From: Aquilaria yunnanensis
Taxonomy: Eukaryota; Streptophyta; Magnoliopsida; Malvales; Thymelaeaceae
DNA: 64,000 nt
Assembly (NCBI GenBank): GCA_039654915.1
Contig: CM077594.1
Span: forward strand, 98,656,893-98,720,892
Direction: 5' to 3'
In this document: piece after piece, positions 35,498 through 47,971 of the stretch
Layout of the letters: every line of letters begins with the position of its first letter
How positions within the stretch are numbered: the first letter of the stretch is position 1
Translations under genes and position numbers: made by a program
The notes under the pieces: model-generated
What the model was told of the DNA's origin: nothing
The model's database searches: none
What the model saw: only the letters and a program-made list of their open reading frames with translations

Positions 35498-37928
35498 TTA
35501 AGAATCAACTGCGGCCGGAACATCTGTCAGGTCCAAATCTTCATCTGGTAGGTCTGATGTTAGTGGACCCAATATTCCATCAGAGCTGAGGGTCAAGCCA
35601 CTCTGCAAAAGTTTGGGAGGAAGCCTTTGTAAATGGATATGAATCTTAATGCAAGAGCAAACCAACCACACTCTCTCTTCTATCTCTAACATATGTTCAT
35701 ATCTGGTATGTTTCAGTGTTGTGAGAAAATGAGAACCAGGATTAATTTTAACAGGGATCAAGTAATACCTCAGGTTGGAACCTTAGCATGTCTGCTCGAG
35801 CCATGGCTTCTGCTTGTGCAATTCTTTGTCTGAATGTTTGAGCCATCTCCTCAGCCTGTCAGAAAGGAAACAAGAAAAATCAACACAGTTGAATTAGTTA
35901 TGGAATCTGTAAAAGAGGAGCCATTCCTCCGATATTACCTTTTCAAAAACAAGCTTTGGGTTGCGAACCATGTCACCAGGTGTTGGCTCTAACTTCTTGG
36001 TAGAAAGGCTTACTCTACCCCGCTCACGGTCATGACTCAGTATCATGACCTGCATGATAGAAATGCATTAGTGATAATTTGTCAATTTAACAAGAAAAGA
36101 GTTCTGGCAGGAAAGATTTTACCTTGAGAGTGTCGCCGGGTTGAAGTACAGTTGCAATGTCAGCGACACGGTCGTGACTAATCTGACTCACATGGAGTAG
36201 CCCATTAATTCCACCAATATCAATAAATGCACCATATGGTTTTAGGCTCTGCACTGTTCCAAGGGCCACAGATCCAATTCCAAGCTGTGCCTGGCTGTCA
36301 ACCATGGCCTTGCGATTGCTGAGGACAAGTCTAGACTGTTCCTCATCCACCTCCACAAATTTAAGAGGGATCTCCTTATCGAGAAGCTCTTCTGCAGTTA
36401 ATTTCTGGTGATTCCATAGAGCATGGAAAGCATAGGATTTAAAACATGTCACTGTTTATAATAATGAAAACATAATGCCAGGAAATAATTAAGGTGAGCA
36501 AGGAAATGATGAAGCTATATGATAAACGCACGAGTCTGAATCTAAGAGTATTGGTTTACAAGACTGTAAACAGAAGGAAGGAAAAGAATATTGCATAAAA
36601 AGGACTGATAGGTATGGCTTTCTTATTCAGACATAAGCATAAATTGCCTAATGATTCATTAAACAAAAAGATGACACTTATATGATAGAGAACCAACCGA
36701 TGACAACTGTGAGAAAGGAACAAACCCTCGATGGCCCTCCACCACTGCTACTATTCCACCTTTATTTCCATCAACAACCTACATGAGAAAACCAACTAGT
36801 TTTTACACAAACAAATACCAAATTGAATGGAATGTTGCAGGAAACTGGAAAACTTTCTCATGAGTAGTTAAATATGATTCTGCTTTTGTTGATTCATGAA
36901 CCTTAAATACAATTAATGCTTTTATGATCCACGATATCTACATAAGTGGCATAATAGAGAACAAACTATCAAAACTGATGATGGAAGATACGCACCTTAC
37001 CCTTCACAACAACATCTTCAGCTTGAAGCTGCCTACATCTCTCCCAGGCAAGTTCAAACTGGATAACCCTCAAGCTCAAGAGGAAGCTATCGTCAGCTTC
37101 ATTTTCACCAACAACCACAAACTCATCCCTCATACCAGGAACTATGCCTGCTTCTTGCACGTGTTTGATTCTGTGAATGCTAGCCTCATACATCGGCAAG
37201 TATGCAGCTGACTTTGCTCCAATATCAACCCATGCACCGTTGGAATCCGTGGAGAAGACTGTTCCCTTGACCTGAAAATTTTACATCTTCATTCCTCAAA
37301 AAGCATCCCATGGTACACTCGTATTATATCATAATTACCCAACTCTTCTAACTTGGCTGGAAGGTGTACAGGAATTCACACTGTACAAACAGAAACGCCA
37401 CAACGTAGGACATAGAATAACAGAGAAACAAAAAAATGGATGCAATTCCAGAAGCAGGTTAAACTAAACCAGCTAAGCTAATTACCGGTAAAACAGCACC
37501 GCTAGAAGTTTCCAGTTCAAGTAACTTATATATTATCAGCGATACAGAACAGACAACTTGACAGATATGCCCCCTAAACAGATTTTGTGCACATCTAAAG
37601 AAGAAGCAGAGCAGATTAGAGTAAGGGAAGTGACCTTGGTCCCAATCTCAGAATCGAAGTAATATTTTTCCATTGTTGATTGGAAGTCTTCGAGAGTGAA
37701 AGAGAGGCCTTCCATGGGGGCTAAGCGACATCGTTCGCTGGCATCCTGGAACATCTTCTTCAGCTCCGTCCGCTCCTTCGTCTGCGCATTTGATATCGCA
37801 ACGGCCGACACAATCGGCGTAGAGATAATTCCCGACTTGTGGGCATGTTTTGATTTTTCCGATGGACGAGTCGACGATATTGCCGGACATTTCAGGCCGG
37901 TAAACTGGTGAGCTAAGGAGGACGCCAT
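35498..37928 (-). CDS. RPS1: 30S ribosomal protein S1, chloroplast precursor
   Basis: Nuclear gene for plastid ribosomal protein S1, the RNA-binding subunit that helps load mRNA on plastid ribosomes. Seven exons on the minus strand: 37928-37635, 37271-36996, 36778-36698, 36404-36123, 36049-35939, 35855-35769, 35602-35498; 1236 nt, 411 aa, equal to the spinach CS1 length as I recall it. The start at [14 protein letters not shown] gives a Ser-rich, hydroxyl-rich transit peptide of roughly 40 residues; an in-frame upstream start would spoil it. Mature sequence begins near [12 protein letters not shown]. Three S1 domains follow: about 96-165 ([20 protein letters not shown]), 183-250 ([19 protein letters not shown]) and 260-335 ([35 protein letters not shown]). 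The acidic C-terminus ends [11 protein letters not shown]. All exon phases are 0. No disabling mutation seen. Confidence 0.97.
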
Positions 37929-39059
37929 TTTTCTCCTCCTGCCGCGATAGATAAGGTACCGAGCTGTTAACAAGGACGAAAGCGTTGCATTTCGTTTGTT
38001 CGAGTGTCTGCGCATCGGACGGCCGACATTAAACGATCCTCTAAATATCTGAAATTACTCTACTGGTCCCATCGTCTTAAATCGTTACGAATTGACCCCT
38101 CATTTTGCTCTGTGCTTGCTAAGTTATGGTAAAGCCCGAATGAGAAAGGAGAATGGGCGCCAGCGCTAGCACTGTTAGTGCCGTCATAAGTTGCAGCAGG
38201 TCCACTTGTGTTCGGTGCTCAATTTATGATTTTTTTTTTCATAATTTGAATCATCAGTAGTAAACGGTTTTAAAGTTGTTACAAGAAGAAAAGTGCTTGA
38301 AATGAAAAGACTCGAACTCAGTGGAGAGACCGATGTTCTCTAACTGATGGAGCTAGCCGCGAGAGACAACTCACGATTTTTGGCATCTCCTTGCCTTAGT
38401 TTTGGTCCGAAAGTCTAACTCCAACACAATCAGTTCACAAAAATTTGTCCGTCGTTCAAACACATGCTAATTTACAAAGCAATATTTTTTTGTGTAATAT
38501 TGGTTTGCCATGCACCCTCCTCAACCGTTGATCTATTTCTAATCCAACGGCAAAGACATCTTCTAGAACTAATGCTTTGTATAGATAATTCATCAAGGAA
38601 ATAACCAGAAAAAGGATTAAGTGTGAAAATAGAGGGAAACTCACCCTTCAAATTTGAGGGGATTATAAAACCAAACCAATAAGAGATGTAGAAGAATGAA
38701 AGTGACGTCTCCTCCTCATTTCTTACCATTTTTACATACCCAAACAAAAAAGGGAAAATAATTACACCTTTGCCCTTCCCCTTAATCCAAACCAAAGCTA
38801 AGGGATGATGTCCATTTATTTGCTTTTGAACACCACTAACAAAAGTTTGATCCAACATCCCTACAACACTAATGTCCATTATTGTGCCTGTTGGTGTCCC
38901 GTAAGTCCACAACTAATCATATTTTTCTTTTGTTTTTGTTTTTTTGGAAATATCATCAAAAGTGTACAAAGGAATGAGAAATCATCACAGTAGTTGGGAA
39001 AAAGAGAAAAACTGGTTTTTTCAAATCCAACCAACTAATCATATTATTAATTGTAAATT
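37929..39059. other. RPS1 upstream region and spacer
   Basis: Contains the RPS1 promoter (minus strand), a possible tRNA-derived SINE (38225-38365) and T-rich spacer. A 146-codon minus-strand frame at 38472-38912 has no recognisable family and low-complexity hydrophobic content; I do not call it a gene. Confidence 0.4.
38225..38365 (-). mobile_element. Possible tRNA-derived SINE
   Basis: On the minus strand the sequence has an A-box-like TAGCTCCATCAGTTAGAG and, about 35 bases later, a B-box-like GAGTTCGAGTCT, the spacing of a tRNA promoter. It does not fold as a proper tRNA with a clear anticodon arm that I can draw, and it is followed by about 100 bp of unrelated body ending in a 10-base A tract (ATGAAAAAAAAAATC). 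This layout fits a short SINE. Target duplications were not found with confidence. Confidence 0.4.
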
Positions 39060-39064
39060 GACTA

Positions 39065-39254
39065 TGAAGAGTTTTGTTTGTTGCACACTTTGATTATATT
39101 TCATCCACTGATTTATACAAGTTTACATACACAATGAATAGAAAAGGGAATCATGCCAAGAAAGAAAAAGATAATTACAGTTCTTAATTTCCATATATTT
39201 ATGATGCATTGATACTTGCTTGATTTTCTCTCGTTGACTTGTTCTTTTCCTTCA
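39065..39254 (-). repeat. 3' LTR of copia element
   Basis: 190-bp direct repeat partner of 43250-43439; begins TGAAGAGTTTTG and ends CTTTTCCTTCA on the plus strand. Confidence 0.9.
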
Positions 39255-39259
39255 CTCCC

Positions 39260-42200
39260 CCTCAAGTTGGAGTGTGTAGACTCGAAACACCTAACTTGCT
39301 CAACAGTTTTTTCAGCTTTTCCTTTCCTAGGCCTTTCATGAACATATTAGCCAATTGATCCTTTATTCCTATTTTTTTCTTGTTTGTATTTCCTTCAATT
39401 GAACTCGTTATCTCACAAAGTAATAATCTATCTTAATGTGTTTTGTCCTTTCGTGATAAACTAGGTTGGCAGCGATATGTATTAACACTTGGTTATCACA
39501 AAACAAGTTAGTTGGCCTTTTTTGTGGTGCTTGTAAGTCTCTTAACAACCAACGTAACTAGATGACTCTACTTACCATAGCTACCATTGCCTTATATTCT
39601 GTTTTAGCTGAAGACCATGACACTACTAATTGTTTCTTTATTTTCCCTGAGATTGAAGCTCTTCCTACTTTTATGAAGTTGCCAGTTGTCGACCTTCGCG
39701 TCATGGAACATCCTCCCTAATCAACATCAGAAAACACTTCAAGGTCAAATGTTCCTGACAATGATAATAAGATTCCTTGTCTGGGTGACCCTTTTAGGTT
39801 GCACAACACTCGAATTGCAGCCTTCAGGTGCTCCTGTTTTGGTGTTCTGACAAACTGACTTAGTATGTTTATGGCATAGCTTATGTCTGGCCTTGTGATA
39901 TTCAAATACAGTAACTGCCTAATTAGTCTCCTATATTGACTCGCATCAACTTTTGTTCCGTTGCTGTTAGACCTTAACTTGTGATTTTGTTCAATGGGAA
40001 TTTCGCTTAGACAACATCCTTGCAAGCCCGCCTCCTTGAGCAAATCCAATATGTATTTTTGTTGTGTAAGAAATATTCCCTGAGGTGATATCGCAACTTC
40101 GATGCCTAAGAAGTACTTCAATCAACCCAAATCCTTGATGTGGAACATGGTGTTTAAGTGACTCTCCACTTTTTGTATCATTTCGCTATTATCTCCAGTG
40201 AGCACAATATCGTCAACATAAATCAGTACAGCTACAAATTGTTTTCCAACCTTGTGTATGAAACTATGAATAACGAGTGATCCATCTTCGATTACCGAAA
40301 ACCAATTTCAAGCAATACACCTATGAACTTGTAATACCAATTTCGCGAAGCTTGGCATAGGCCATAGAGTGACTTCCTTAGTCTACAAACTCTAGTCCCC
40401 CCCTTTTGTGAAAAACCTTATGGTATCTTCATGTATACTTCTTCCTTTCAATCCCCATACAAAAAGGCCTCATTCACATCCGATTGATGCAGCTCCTAGC
40501 CTTTAATGGCTGTAATCACCAAGAAGCACCATACTGTTACTAGCTTAGCTATTAGTGCAAAAGTCTCCTAAAAATCTACCTCTTCAATTTGTGTGAATCC
40601 TTTGGCTACAAGGTGTGCCTTGTATATTTCTGTCTTACCATTTGGTTTGTATTTGATTTTGTAGATCCATTTTAAGTCTATGGCTCTTTTTCTATGGGGT
40701 AGTTCTTGTAAGTCCTATGTTCCATTTTCTTCCAATACTCGCACCTCCTTCTGCATTGCACACCTCCAATACTGGTGTCGCGATGCTTGAAAAAGTTCTT
40801 TCGCTAATCATGTGAAGTGGTGGCCGTTAGGAAAGCTTTATGTGAATGTGAAAACCTTTCATATGAAACATAAAATGATAAAAGATATACCGTCGAGTTA
40901 TACAAGGGAGTGGTAGACTTCTGTTTTGAAATGGAGGTGGTAATTTAGTTTCGAAGGCTTTCAAATGTTTCGGTTGTCTTCTCTTTCTTTTGCTTCGTTA
41001 AACTTCCACCAAAGGGTCTTGTCCCATATTTTTCATAGATTCACGTGGCACATCAGCTTTATTTTCTCATATGATATTAGTTATTAAATCATCTGAGTCT
41101 TCCTCCTAAACAATCTCACTTGTTTTTTCCAAGTCATTTGATGCCTTTCTTGTGTAGTGATGATCTTTTTCATCTATACACATTGGTTCTCTCATTTCTA
41201 ATGGTTTTTCATTGTGTGGCTCAAACTCCTCTTGCCAGAAAAGAAATTGATCCTTAATGAAGGTTATGTTCCTCGTAGTATATGCCTTTTGTTCTTTTAG
41301 GTCAAAGACCCAGTATTCTTTCTGCCCACTTACATATCCAATGAAAAGGCATGGTTTCCTTCTTTCATCGAATTTGTCTTTGTGTTGGCGATTGTTGTGT
41401 GCATATACCAAACCCTTCTACTATAGTCGTCCACTATCGTGAAAAAGTAATGAGCACCTGTTAGTGAAGCAACTTTGTAACCTTCTCATATGTCATGGTG
41501 AATTAACTCAAAGCATGAATTTGTTTTTATTTGACTATTTGAAAAAGGGAGCCTAGTTTGCTTGGCTTTTACACAAGAATCACAAGCCTTTAAATTCTCT
41601 GAAGCTCCACTTAATAAAGATTATATGTGTTGAATCTTTCCTATTAATGCATGCCTGAGCCTCCTGTGCCACAGTTTTGACGACTCTTCATTGCTTATTG
41701 ACATAGCCACATTTTCATGCCGCATTAACTCCAGGCGGTACAATCTACCACAATTCTTACCCACTCCAATCAAATTCCTCAAGGGTAAGTCCTGTATGAC
41801 ACAAAAATCCAACAAAAAAGTTAGTATACAACCATACTTTTTTGTTAACTTATTGATAAACATTAAGTTACACATAAAATCAGGGATATACAACACGTCA
41901 TTTAGCTTCAGTCCATTGTGCAATTTTAATTTACCAATATCTTTCACTAGCACGTTCTCTCCATCGGGTATTTTGATGTAGGAACTCTGATGATTGTTTC
42001 GACTATGCTCAAGCATACTTTCATCATATGTAATATTCTTCGTTGCCCTAAAATCAATTATCCAAGGCTTATTAAAAAGGATTTTACCAGCCATGTTTGT
42101 AGTAGGTTGTCCAACTTGTTGGTTTGCCTTTGCTCCATCTTGTTTTCCACTCAAATAATGCATCAGTCTGTTATATTGCTCTTGCATTAGACTTGGAATT

Positions 42201-43111
42201 GGACTCCCTTCTTGTTCGACCTTAAGCTCAACTTTTGCTGCCTTGGGTGCAACCTTCTTTTTTTGGTTACCTCCCTTTTCATTCTTGTTCCAGCCAGGTG
42301 GGTATCTTATGATCCCGAAGCAATCCTCCTTAGTGTGGCTCAACTTGTTGCAATGTGTGCACTTTTAAGCCTTTTTTTCTTATTGTGCATCATTTTTGCA
42401 AAAACTCGTCATCTGGAATACTATTGCATCCACTTCCATTTTTCAATTAGCCAAGACCATCATTTACGGCTCATATTAAGCAACCAAGTGGTATGCTTAT
42501 CCCAGGCTCGACGTTGGCTTTACGTTGAGTATTTGCATCTTGATCATTGCATATGCATCGTTAAGTCCCTTAAGGAAATCATAGAGTTGTTATCTCTTTT
42601 TCATCTTATTAAACTGCTTTTGCTGGTCACAAATGCAGTTGTCGCACTTGCACTTTAGCCGTGGTATAATTGATTGCCCTTTTTCCCATAGGCTTTTTAA
42701 TTTTGTGTAATATGACAACACCGACATGTCTCCTTGTCACAGTAGGGCCATCACTTGTTTGATCTCGTATGCTCATAGAGCACTTTCTTTGCTGAACCTT
42801 TTTTCCAGGTCAACCAAAATCTCACAAGCTGTGTGTGAGTACCTGACGCTATTCCGGACATCCTTGTCCATTGTGCTCTTTAACTAGCCTTTAACCATGG
42901 CATTGCACCACATCCAATTCATTAAGTCTAGCGAGTTCTGTGTCAACATGGGCATCATGCTATCTACGAGTCCAATTTTTTGTTTGGCAAACAACGAGTT
43001 GCTTATGCTATTTACCCACTTTCCATAGTTGCTATCGTTAAGCAACTCGTTGACATAAATTTGGCCTAGGTTATTAAATGCATGGATGTAATAAGGTGAC
43101 ATTACATCCAT
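39260..43111 (-). pseudogene. copia gag-pol polyprotein, broken
   Basis: On the minus strand: gag N-terminal copia domain at 43111-42884 (SPYYIHAFNN, LNDSNYGKWVNSISNSLFAKQ); a partial gag zinc-knuckle block near 42343; protease at about 42050 where the catalytic D-S/T-G is changed (WIIDFRATKNITYDESM); the pre-integrase motif LWHRRLRHA near 41660; an integrase C-terminal block at 41411-41106 (RKPCLFIGYVSGQKEYWVFD); reverse transcriptase with intact YVDD near 40215 and KYFLGIEVA, RRLIRQLLYL, TRPDISYAIN at 40121-39717; RNase H remnants to about 39400 (RRSTTGNFI, CDNQVLIHIAANLVYHERTK). Many stops and frameshifts separate these blocks, so it is not autonomous. Confidence 0.88.
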
Positions 43112-43249
43112 AGTGCTCTACTATTCTTACGTGAGCATAACCTCTTTGTCATTGCCTATGGTCTAGTTGTCGATGGTAGACATGGTACAATAGTGGATCA
43201 CTTTGGTGTTTTTAGGGGTTCAAGTATCAGATCTTCTACTGTGATACCA

Positions 43250-43439
43250 TGAAGAGTTTTGTTTGTTGTGCACTTTAATTGTATTTCATCCATTGATTTA
43301 TACAAGTTTACATACACAATGAATGAAAAGGGGAATCTTGCCAAGAAAGAAAAAGATCATTACAGCTCCTAATTTCTATATATTTACGATGCATTGATAC
43401 TTGCTTGATTTTCTTTCCTTGACTTGCTCTTTTCCTTTA
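43250..43439 (-). repeat. 5' LTR of copia element
   Basis: 190-bp direct repeat partner of 39065-39254, adjacent to the TGGTATCA primer-binding site on its inner side. Confidence 0.9.
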
Positions 43440-43444
43440 GACTA

Positions 43445-44977
43445 TCTCCTACAGTGTTTGTAAAATGTCCTTGCCTATTAGATTATAAATACGTAAAAGC
43501 AGTTGAGGGTGTACTAGGAAAAAAGCATTTGACGATTATTCTATTACTCTAATTATTTGAGTAATGGTATATATACAAGGTTCATTTGTCCAGTGCGTTG
43601 CGGCGGTTCAATTTACAATGTTACTTAATATAAATATAGTAAAATAATTATTGAATAACAAAGTCTGAGGATAAGGAAAGAAAAAATTAGAGTTCTAGTA
43701 TTTAAAACTGGGTTTAACCATTGATGCAAAAAAAAAATTCCATAAAATTAAAAAAAAAACCTGAGATTTGAAGATAACCTAAAATCAAGATCTAATCTTT
43801 ACAAAATGAAGTTTTGGGATTAATAGGGTAAAAGGCGAGATTTTAGTAACTAAAAGTGGTGTTTAACTATTGACATATACACAATAGTAAGGTAAAAAAA
43901 TAGTATGAATTGTAGGTTTAAACTGAAAAGTCCAAGTGCAATCTAGGGATAGTCTAAGTCACGACAGATAAATTATAACAACCAAATTTTTTCCTTAGAG
44001 GATATAAACAATCTTTCCACAAAAAGTGATATTTAAGCATTAACATAAATGAACAAAGGCAGAAGACCAACAAAGAACTTAGTAACGGGAAAAAAACAAG
44101 TTTCCAAATACATAAAAGAAAGGAAAGCTTCTATTTACTTGTATTAAATATAAACAACTTAAAAAAACATACACACAATTTTTTGTTAAGGAGGCCTGCC
44201 GTAGACTTTCGTGCATGATGGCCATGCACCATCCAAGCAAATTGCAAATGGTTCTTTAAACAACTTCTCACAAAGTCAGTAACACAAGTCAGTAAGGGAA
44301 CGAACAAAAAAAAAAAAAACCAAAGGGAAAACTAAGGAAGGGAAAAAAATTAGGATTTTTAGTTTTAAACAAAGATTTATTTAAATCGGTTGGGATTTTC
44401 AAATAAACCATTTAGGAAAGGTTATAGACTACAGAAAGAGGATCATAAACATGTAAGCCAATCATATGTCTGAAAAAAAATGATTGGCCCAAAGTTCTAA
44501 ACCCTATCTACCATGACATCCACAGATTAAGAACATATGGCTTTATGGAAAATTGAACAATAGAAAAATAACCAGCGATTAAACCCAATTTCTTAAAAAT
44601 TACGAAACAAAAAAAAAATAACTTATGGTGCCACCGCTACGAGAAAATACATACTCCAGGCGACGGCGCTACATGAACAATCTTACAATGACAGCGCTGA
44701 CATACATTAAAGACATACTACTGATAGCGAAGAACGGAACCTGGAAGACATTTTGGGTGAGAAAGAATCTGAGAAATGAGGGAAAAGCGACAAAAATGCA
44801 CTGGTTAGGGTTAGGACAAAAATGCCATATTTATAGTCCTTTGAAATTACTGTTGACTCCCTTACCTATCCTCTATCTGCGACTTAAACCCCACATTTAT
44901 AGTGTAACATTCTTAGCACTCTCTCTCACTTTATTGTAGCCTTGTGGCCGTTATTCTCTTAAGAGTTTTAGCTCTTG
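43445..44977. other. AT-rich spacer, no gene seen
   Basis: AT-rich sequence with long A runs. A 104-codon plus-strand frame at 44625-44939 has no family resemblance and low coding character. Nothing supported. Confidence 0.45.
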
Positions 44978-45450
44978 ACCAAGGTTTTAAACCTCATATC
45001 GGATGTCATACCCTTTTTTCAGTGATATGGTACAATATCAATATTATATCGTCATGTCTCAGATATACCAGTTATATATTATATATAGTATACATATACG
45101 TATGAACATATAAAACATAACAACCATTGAAAGTATGAGGGTTTAAAGTACATATGATATGTATCTAAATTTTTTAAACATAAATATATATTTATAAAAT
45201 AAAAAATATAACTTTAAGGGGCGCAAAAGAAATAAAAATAAAAAATTCTTTTAAATATAAAAAATTGTTATACAAGCATTCAATTAAATATAATAATTAT
45301 ATATTTTACTTAAAAATATTTAAAACTAAAAATAAAAATAAAATATGTGCATTTCCTTGTCTCGTATCATTTTCCCCATCTCATACCATTTTTTGACTGA
45401 CATGGCCAGTATGAGACGTAATCAACCGGTACGGTATAAGATTTAAAACA
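44978..45450. mobile_element. Probable TIR element / MITE
   Basis: The left end AAGGTTTTAAACCTCATATC and the right end, in reverse ATTGTTTTAAATCTTATACC, are imperfect inverted repeats followed by ATACCAG/ACCGGT-rich text. Flanks GCTCTTGACC and GCTCTCAACC match at 8 of 10 positions, suggesting an old 9-10 bp duplication. The interior is extremely AT-rich and non-coding. Exact ends are uncertain by a few bases. Confidence 0.5.
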
Positions 45451-46750
45451 ATGCTCTCAACCCCTGACAATCTGGAAATCTTGCATTCGTTAGTTGTAGA
45501 TTTGCATTGGCATTTAGCTCCCTTGTGATATTTCTGTCTGTCGATGTCTCATCCTTAATTTGGCATTCATACATACATCGAGCTTCTAAAAATTTCGCGG
45601 ACCTCCTACAATCTGGCCATCCCATTGTTGTCTTTCTCCATGGCCTCACGCAATATTTCAAGTATGGATTGTTTTTCAAGGGAATATACTTCATCCATAT
45701 TTCATCCATTCGTGGGAATCCTATAGCAAGCGACCTTTATGCTATCCTATTGGCCAATCAGAGCAATGACTTTATGATGCAAAGCTTAACCTACTTCCGC
45801 TCATTAAAGGAAATGGAGGTTCACCATGGGGGAGACACTATTAGGAGTCTACGCATTCAAGCTGATGACATTATTGGAATGGTTATTGAAAGGTAACATC
45901 GCAAACTGTTTACTATATGTATTGAACCTTTCAATCCCCAACTCTGTCACCGTCAATGTTGCGCCAAATTCTTTCAGCTTTGAGTATCAGCAACTGGACA
46001 CTATATTATTATGAGATTGATGATCCAATGTTGTGCAATGAGTGTTTGGTCGAGGACGCATTATATTTCTTAACCGTTATGCTCCTCGGATTTGAGTAGT
46101 TCATTACATTTACTATGTCCTTTCCTGTTATGTTCTATTTACCTAGCACCCCACACAGTTTCCCTTTTCTCAACTTTACTAGTACTAGGTATGACTCATG
46201 CCAAACACATTTGGTTTGTAAAAGTCATATTGTTACGAGACTAACTATAGTTTAGAAATTGCCCTTCCAATCTTATATGACTTTTCGCTTTAAATCATGT
46301 TATGCAATGTACAGGCTTTCATTCTATACACACCAACCAATTAATTAACAAATTTTCCATCCGATGAACGCCCACATTCTTATGTGAAGCATTGACCCAT
46401 CCGTTAAATGGGTTATGAAACTAATTATCTTTAAATCATAATTTAAGACACCACTTTATAAAAATATTTTGTTTAATTATTCTTTTTTCGTACGTAATTC
46501 TAGAATTATTTGTTCTTTATTTTTACATTTAGTACTCCGTTTAGTCTCACCTCTTTGGTTTTGGTACGAAAGATTTATAAAATATTGGGGCAAGTTATGC
46601 TAAGCTTTTTTTAAAATTGTATTAAATTAATTAATTATTTCTTCAAAATGTACACCAACTTATACTACAATTTAAAACTTTTTGTTGGAAAATGGTAAGT
46701 ATTTTTTTTAGTTTTTTTTTATGGTGATTAACAGAAAAATATAATTTTAG
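45451..46750. other. Spacer with unassigned open frames
   Basis: The stretch 45443-45896 is less AT-rich and open on both strands (88 codons minus, 129 codons plus). Neither translation matches a family I recognise; it may be a decayed gene piece. The rest, to 46750, is AT-rich without features. Confidence 0.35.
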
Positions 46751-46759
46751 TTTATTTTT

Positions 46760-47971
46760 GGTCTAAACCCATTTTTAGGCCTTGAACTTGGATGACTCGA
46801 AACTTAATCCCTTCAACATTGACTTAGTCGAACTCACCCCTAAACTTGCAAAAACGGTACACTTTAGCCCTTTTGACCTTGGTACACATCACGTGATCTC
46901 TTTCCTCTAAACGGCGTTGGCTATTGTTTGTTTCTTAAGCTCTCTAATTGTTTGCAACAAACCTTCTTCTCTTTGCAGCTTTAATCTGCTCTCCACAACA
47001 AGCATGCCAAGTAGATATATTTATTTACTTGACAACAATGGAGCCAAGAAATAGAATTAGTCCTCTGATGCTCCCATGGCTAGCTCACGGCCATATCTCT
47101 CCCTTCATTGAGCTGGCCAAAAGTCTTTCGAAGAGAAACTTTCACATCTTCTTCTGCTCCTCCCTTCAACCTCAACTCCATCAAGCACAAATTTGGCCAA
47201 AATTTTGTGACTCAATCCAACTCATCAACCTCCATTCTCTCATTTGCCTAATCTTTCTCCCTAGTTCCACACCACCAAAGGCCCGCCACTTACCTCATGC
47301 TAATCCTGAAAATTGCTTCGATCTCTCTGCCCCAATTTTTCCTAAAATTTTGGAAAATCTCATACCAGATTTGATGGTTTACGACTTCCTTTAGCCCTGG
47401 GAGCTTGCGGTAGCGGCCGGATTGAACTTCCCCTCGGTAATGTGCTTTACCAACTCCACTGCTGTGACCACTTCGATTTTTCATTGCTACCAAAATCTAG
47501 AAACCGAGTTTCCTTTCAAAGATCTCAATCTTTAAGATTGTTTCAAGCCCCTGCTCCATAGATTGCTCAAAGGTACCGCCAATGATTTGAAGGACAAACA
47601 CATATCGATCCAGTGTGTTGCGGAGCCATGAAATTGTTTTGATCAAATCGTTTCGGGTGCTCGAAGGGAAATTTTTGAATTACAGGGTGGAGATCATGAA
47701 TAAGAAAATGGTCCTCATCGCACCAATCGTCCAGGTTGCCGTTGACAATGACAGAAAACTAAAGCTCTTTGATTTTCTGAGCAAATACAACTCAAGAAAC
47801 AAACGGGAGCAAGCGCTGTCTAGAGGAACAAGATCACATGATATGCACAAGTGCCAAAAAGGCTAGACTAGAGTGTACCCTTTTTTAAAGTTTAGGGGGC
47901 AAGTTGGACCGAGTTGAGAGGGTTAAATGTCCAGGTCATTCAAGTTCAATGGCTAAAAATGTCTTTAGGCC
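46760..47971. mobile_element. Pack-MULE carrying a UDP-glycosyltransferase fragment (1212 bp)
   Basis: A perfect 9-bp target duplication TTTATTTTT flanks it (46751-46759, 47972-47980). The left arm (GGTCTAAACCCATTTTTAGG, CTTGAACTTGGATGACTCG, CCCCTAAACTTGCAAAAACG) matches the inverted right arm (AGGCCTAAAGACATTTTTAG, TTGAACTTGAATGACCTGG, CCCCTAAACTTTAAAAAAGG) over about 105 bp. The centre is a glycosyltransferase pseudogene. No transposase. Confidence 0.87.
47038..47860 (+). pseudogene. UDP-glycosyltransferase (UGT91/UGT94-like) 5' fragment
   Basis: Begins at MEPRNRISPLMLPWLAHGHI, the N-terminal acceptor-side start of a plant family 1 glycosyltransferase with the catalytic His in AHGHISPFIELAKSL. 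It continues LSKRNFHIFFCSS, FPKILENLIPDLMVYDFL with a stop replacing the next codon, then WELAVAAGLNFPSVMCFTNS, and remnants to about 47700 (DLKDKHISIQCVAEP) before degrading. The C-terminal PSPG box that binds UDP-sugar is absent. Stops at about 47392 and beyond, and frameshifts after 47690, leave no functional enzyme. No intron is visible; many UGT genes are intronless, so this does not tell DNA capture from retrocopy. Confidence 0.85.

Larger units (their letters stand above)
39065..43439 (-). mobile_element. Ty1/copia LTR retrotransposon, nearly full structure but decayed coding
   Basis: LTRs 39065-39254 and 43250-43439 (190 bp each, TG...CA with the right-hand CA mutated to TA) differ at roughly 17-18 positions by eye. 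A 5-bp target duplication GACTA flanks the element (39060-39064, 43440-43444). On the minus strand the 5' LTR is followed by TGGTATCA, the primer-binding site complementary to initiator Met-tRNA, and the 3' LTR is preceded by the purine tract TTGAGGGGGAG. The gag-pol order (gag, protease, integrase, RT, RNase H) defines copia. It is short (4.4 kb) and its frame is broken in many places. Confidence 0.92.

Noticed and set aside
37929..38015. N-terminal extension of RPS1 from an upstream in-frame start
   Set aside because: It would place a charged Arg-rich stretch before the Ser-rich transit peptide; MASSLA is the family start.
38281..38360. A genuine tRNA gene
   Set aside because: A- and B-box words are present, but I could not draw a full cloverleaf with an acceptor stem and anticodon loop; treated as a possible SINE.
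38472..38912. 146-codon minus-strand gene
   Set aside because: No recognisable domain, composition like spacer, and no splice or promoter support.
41691..42658. Plus-strand open frames inside the copia element
   Set aside because: They are antisense to gag-pol blocks that have clear domain order on the minus strand.
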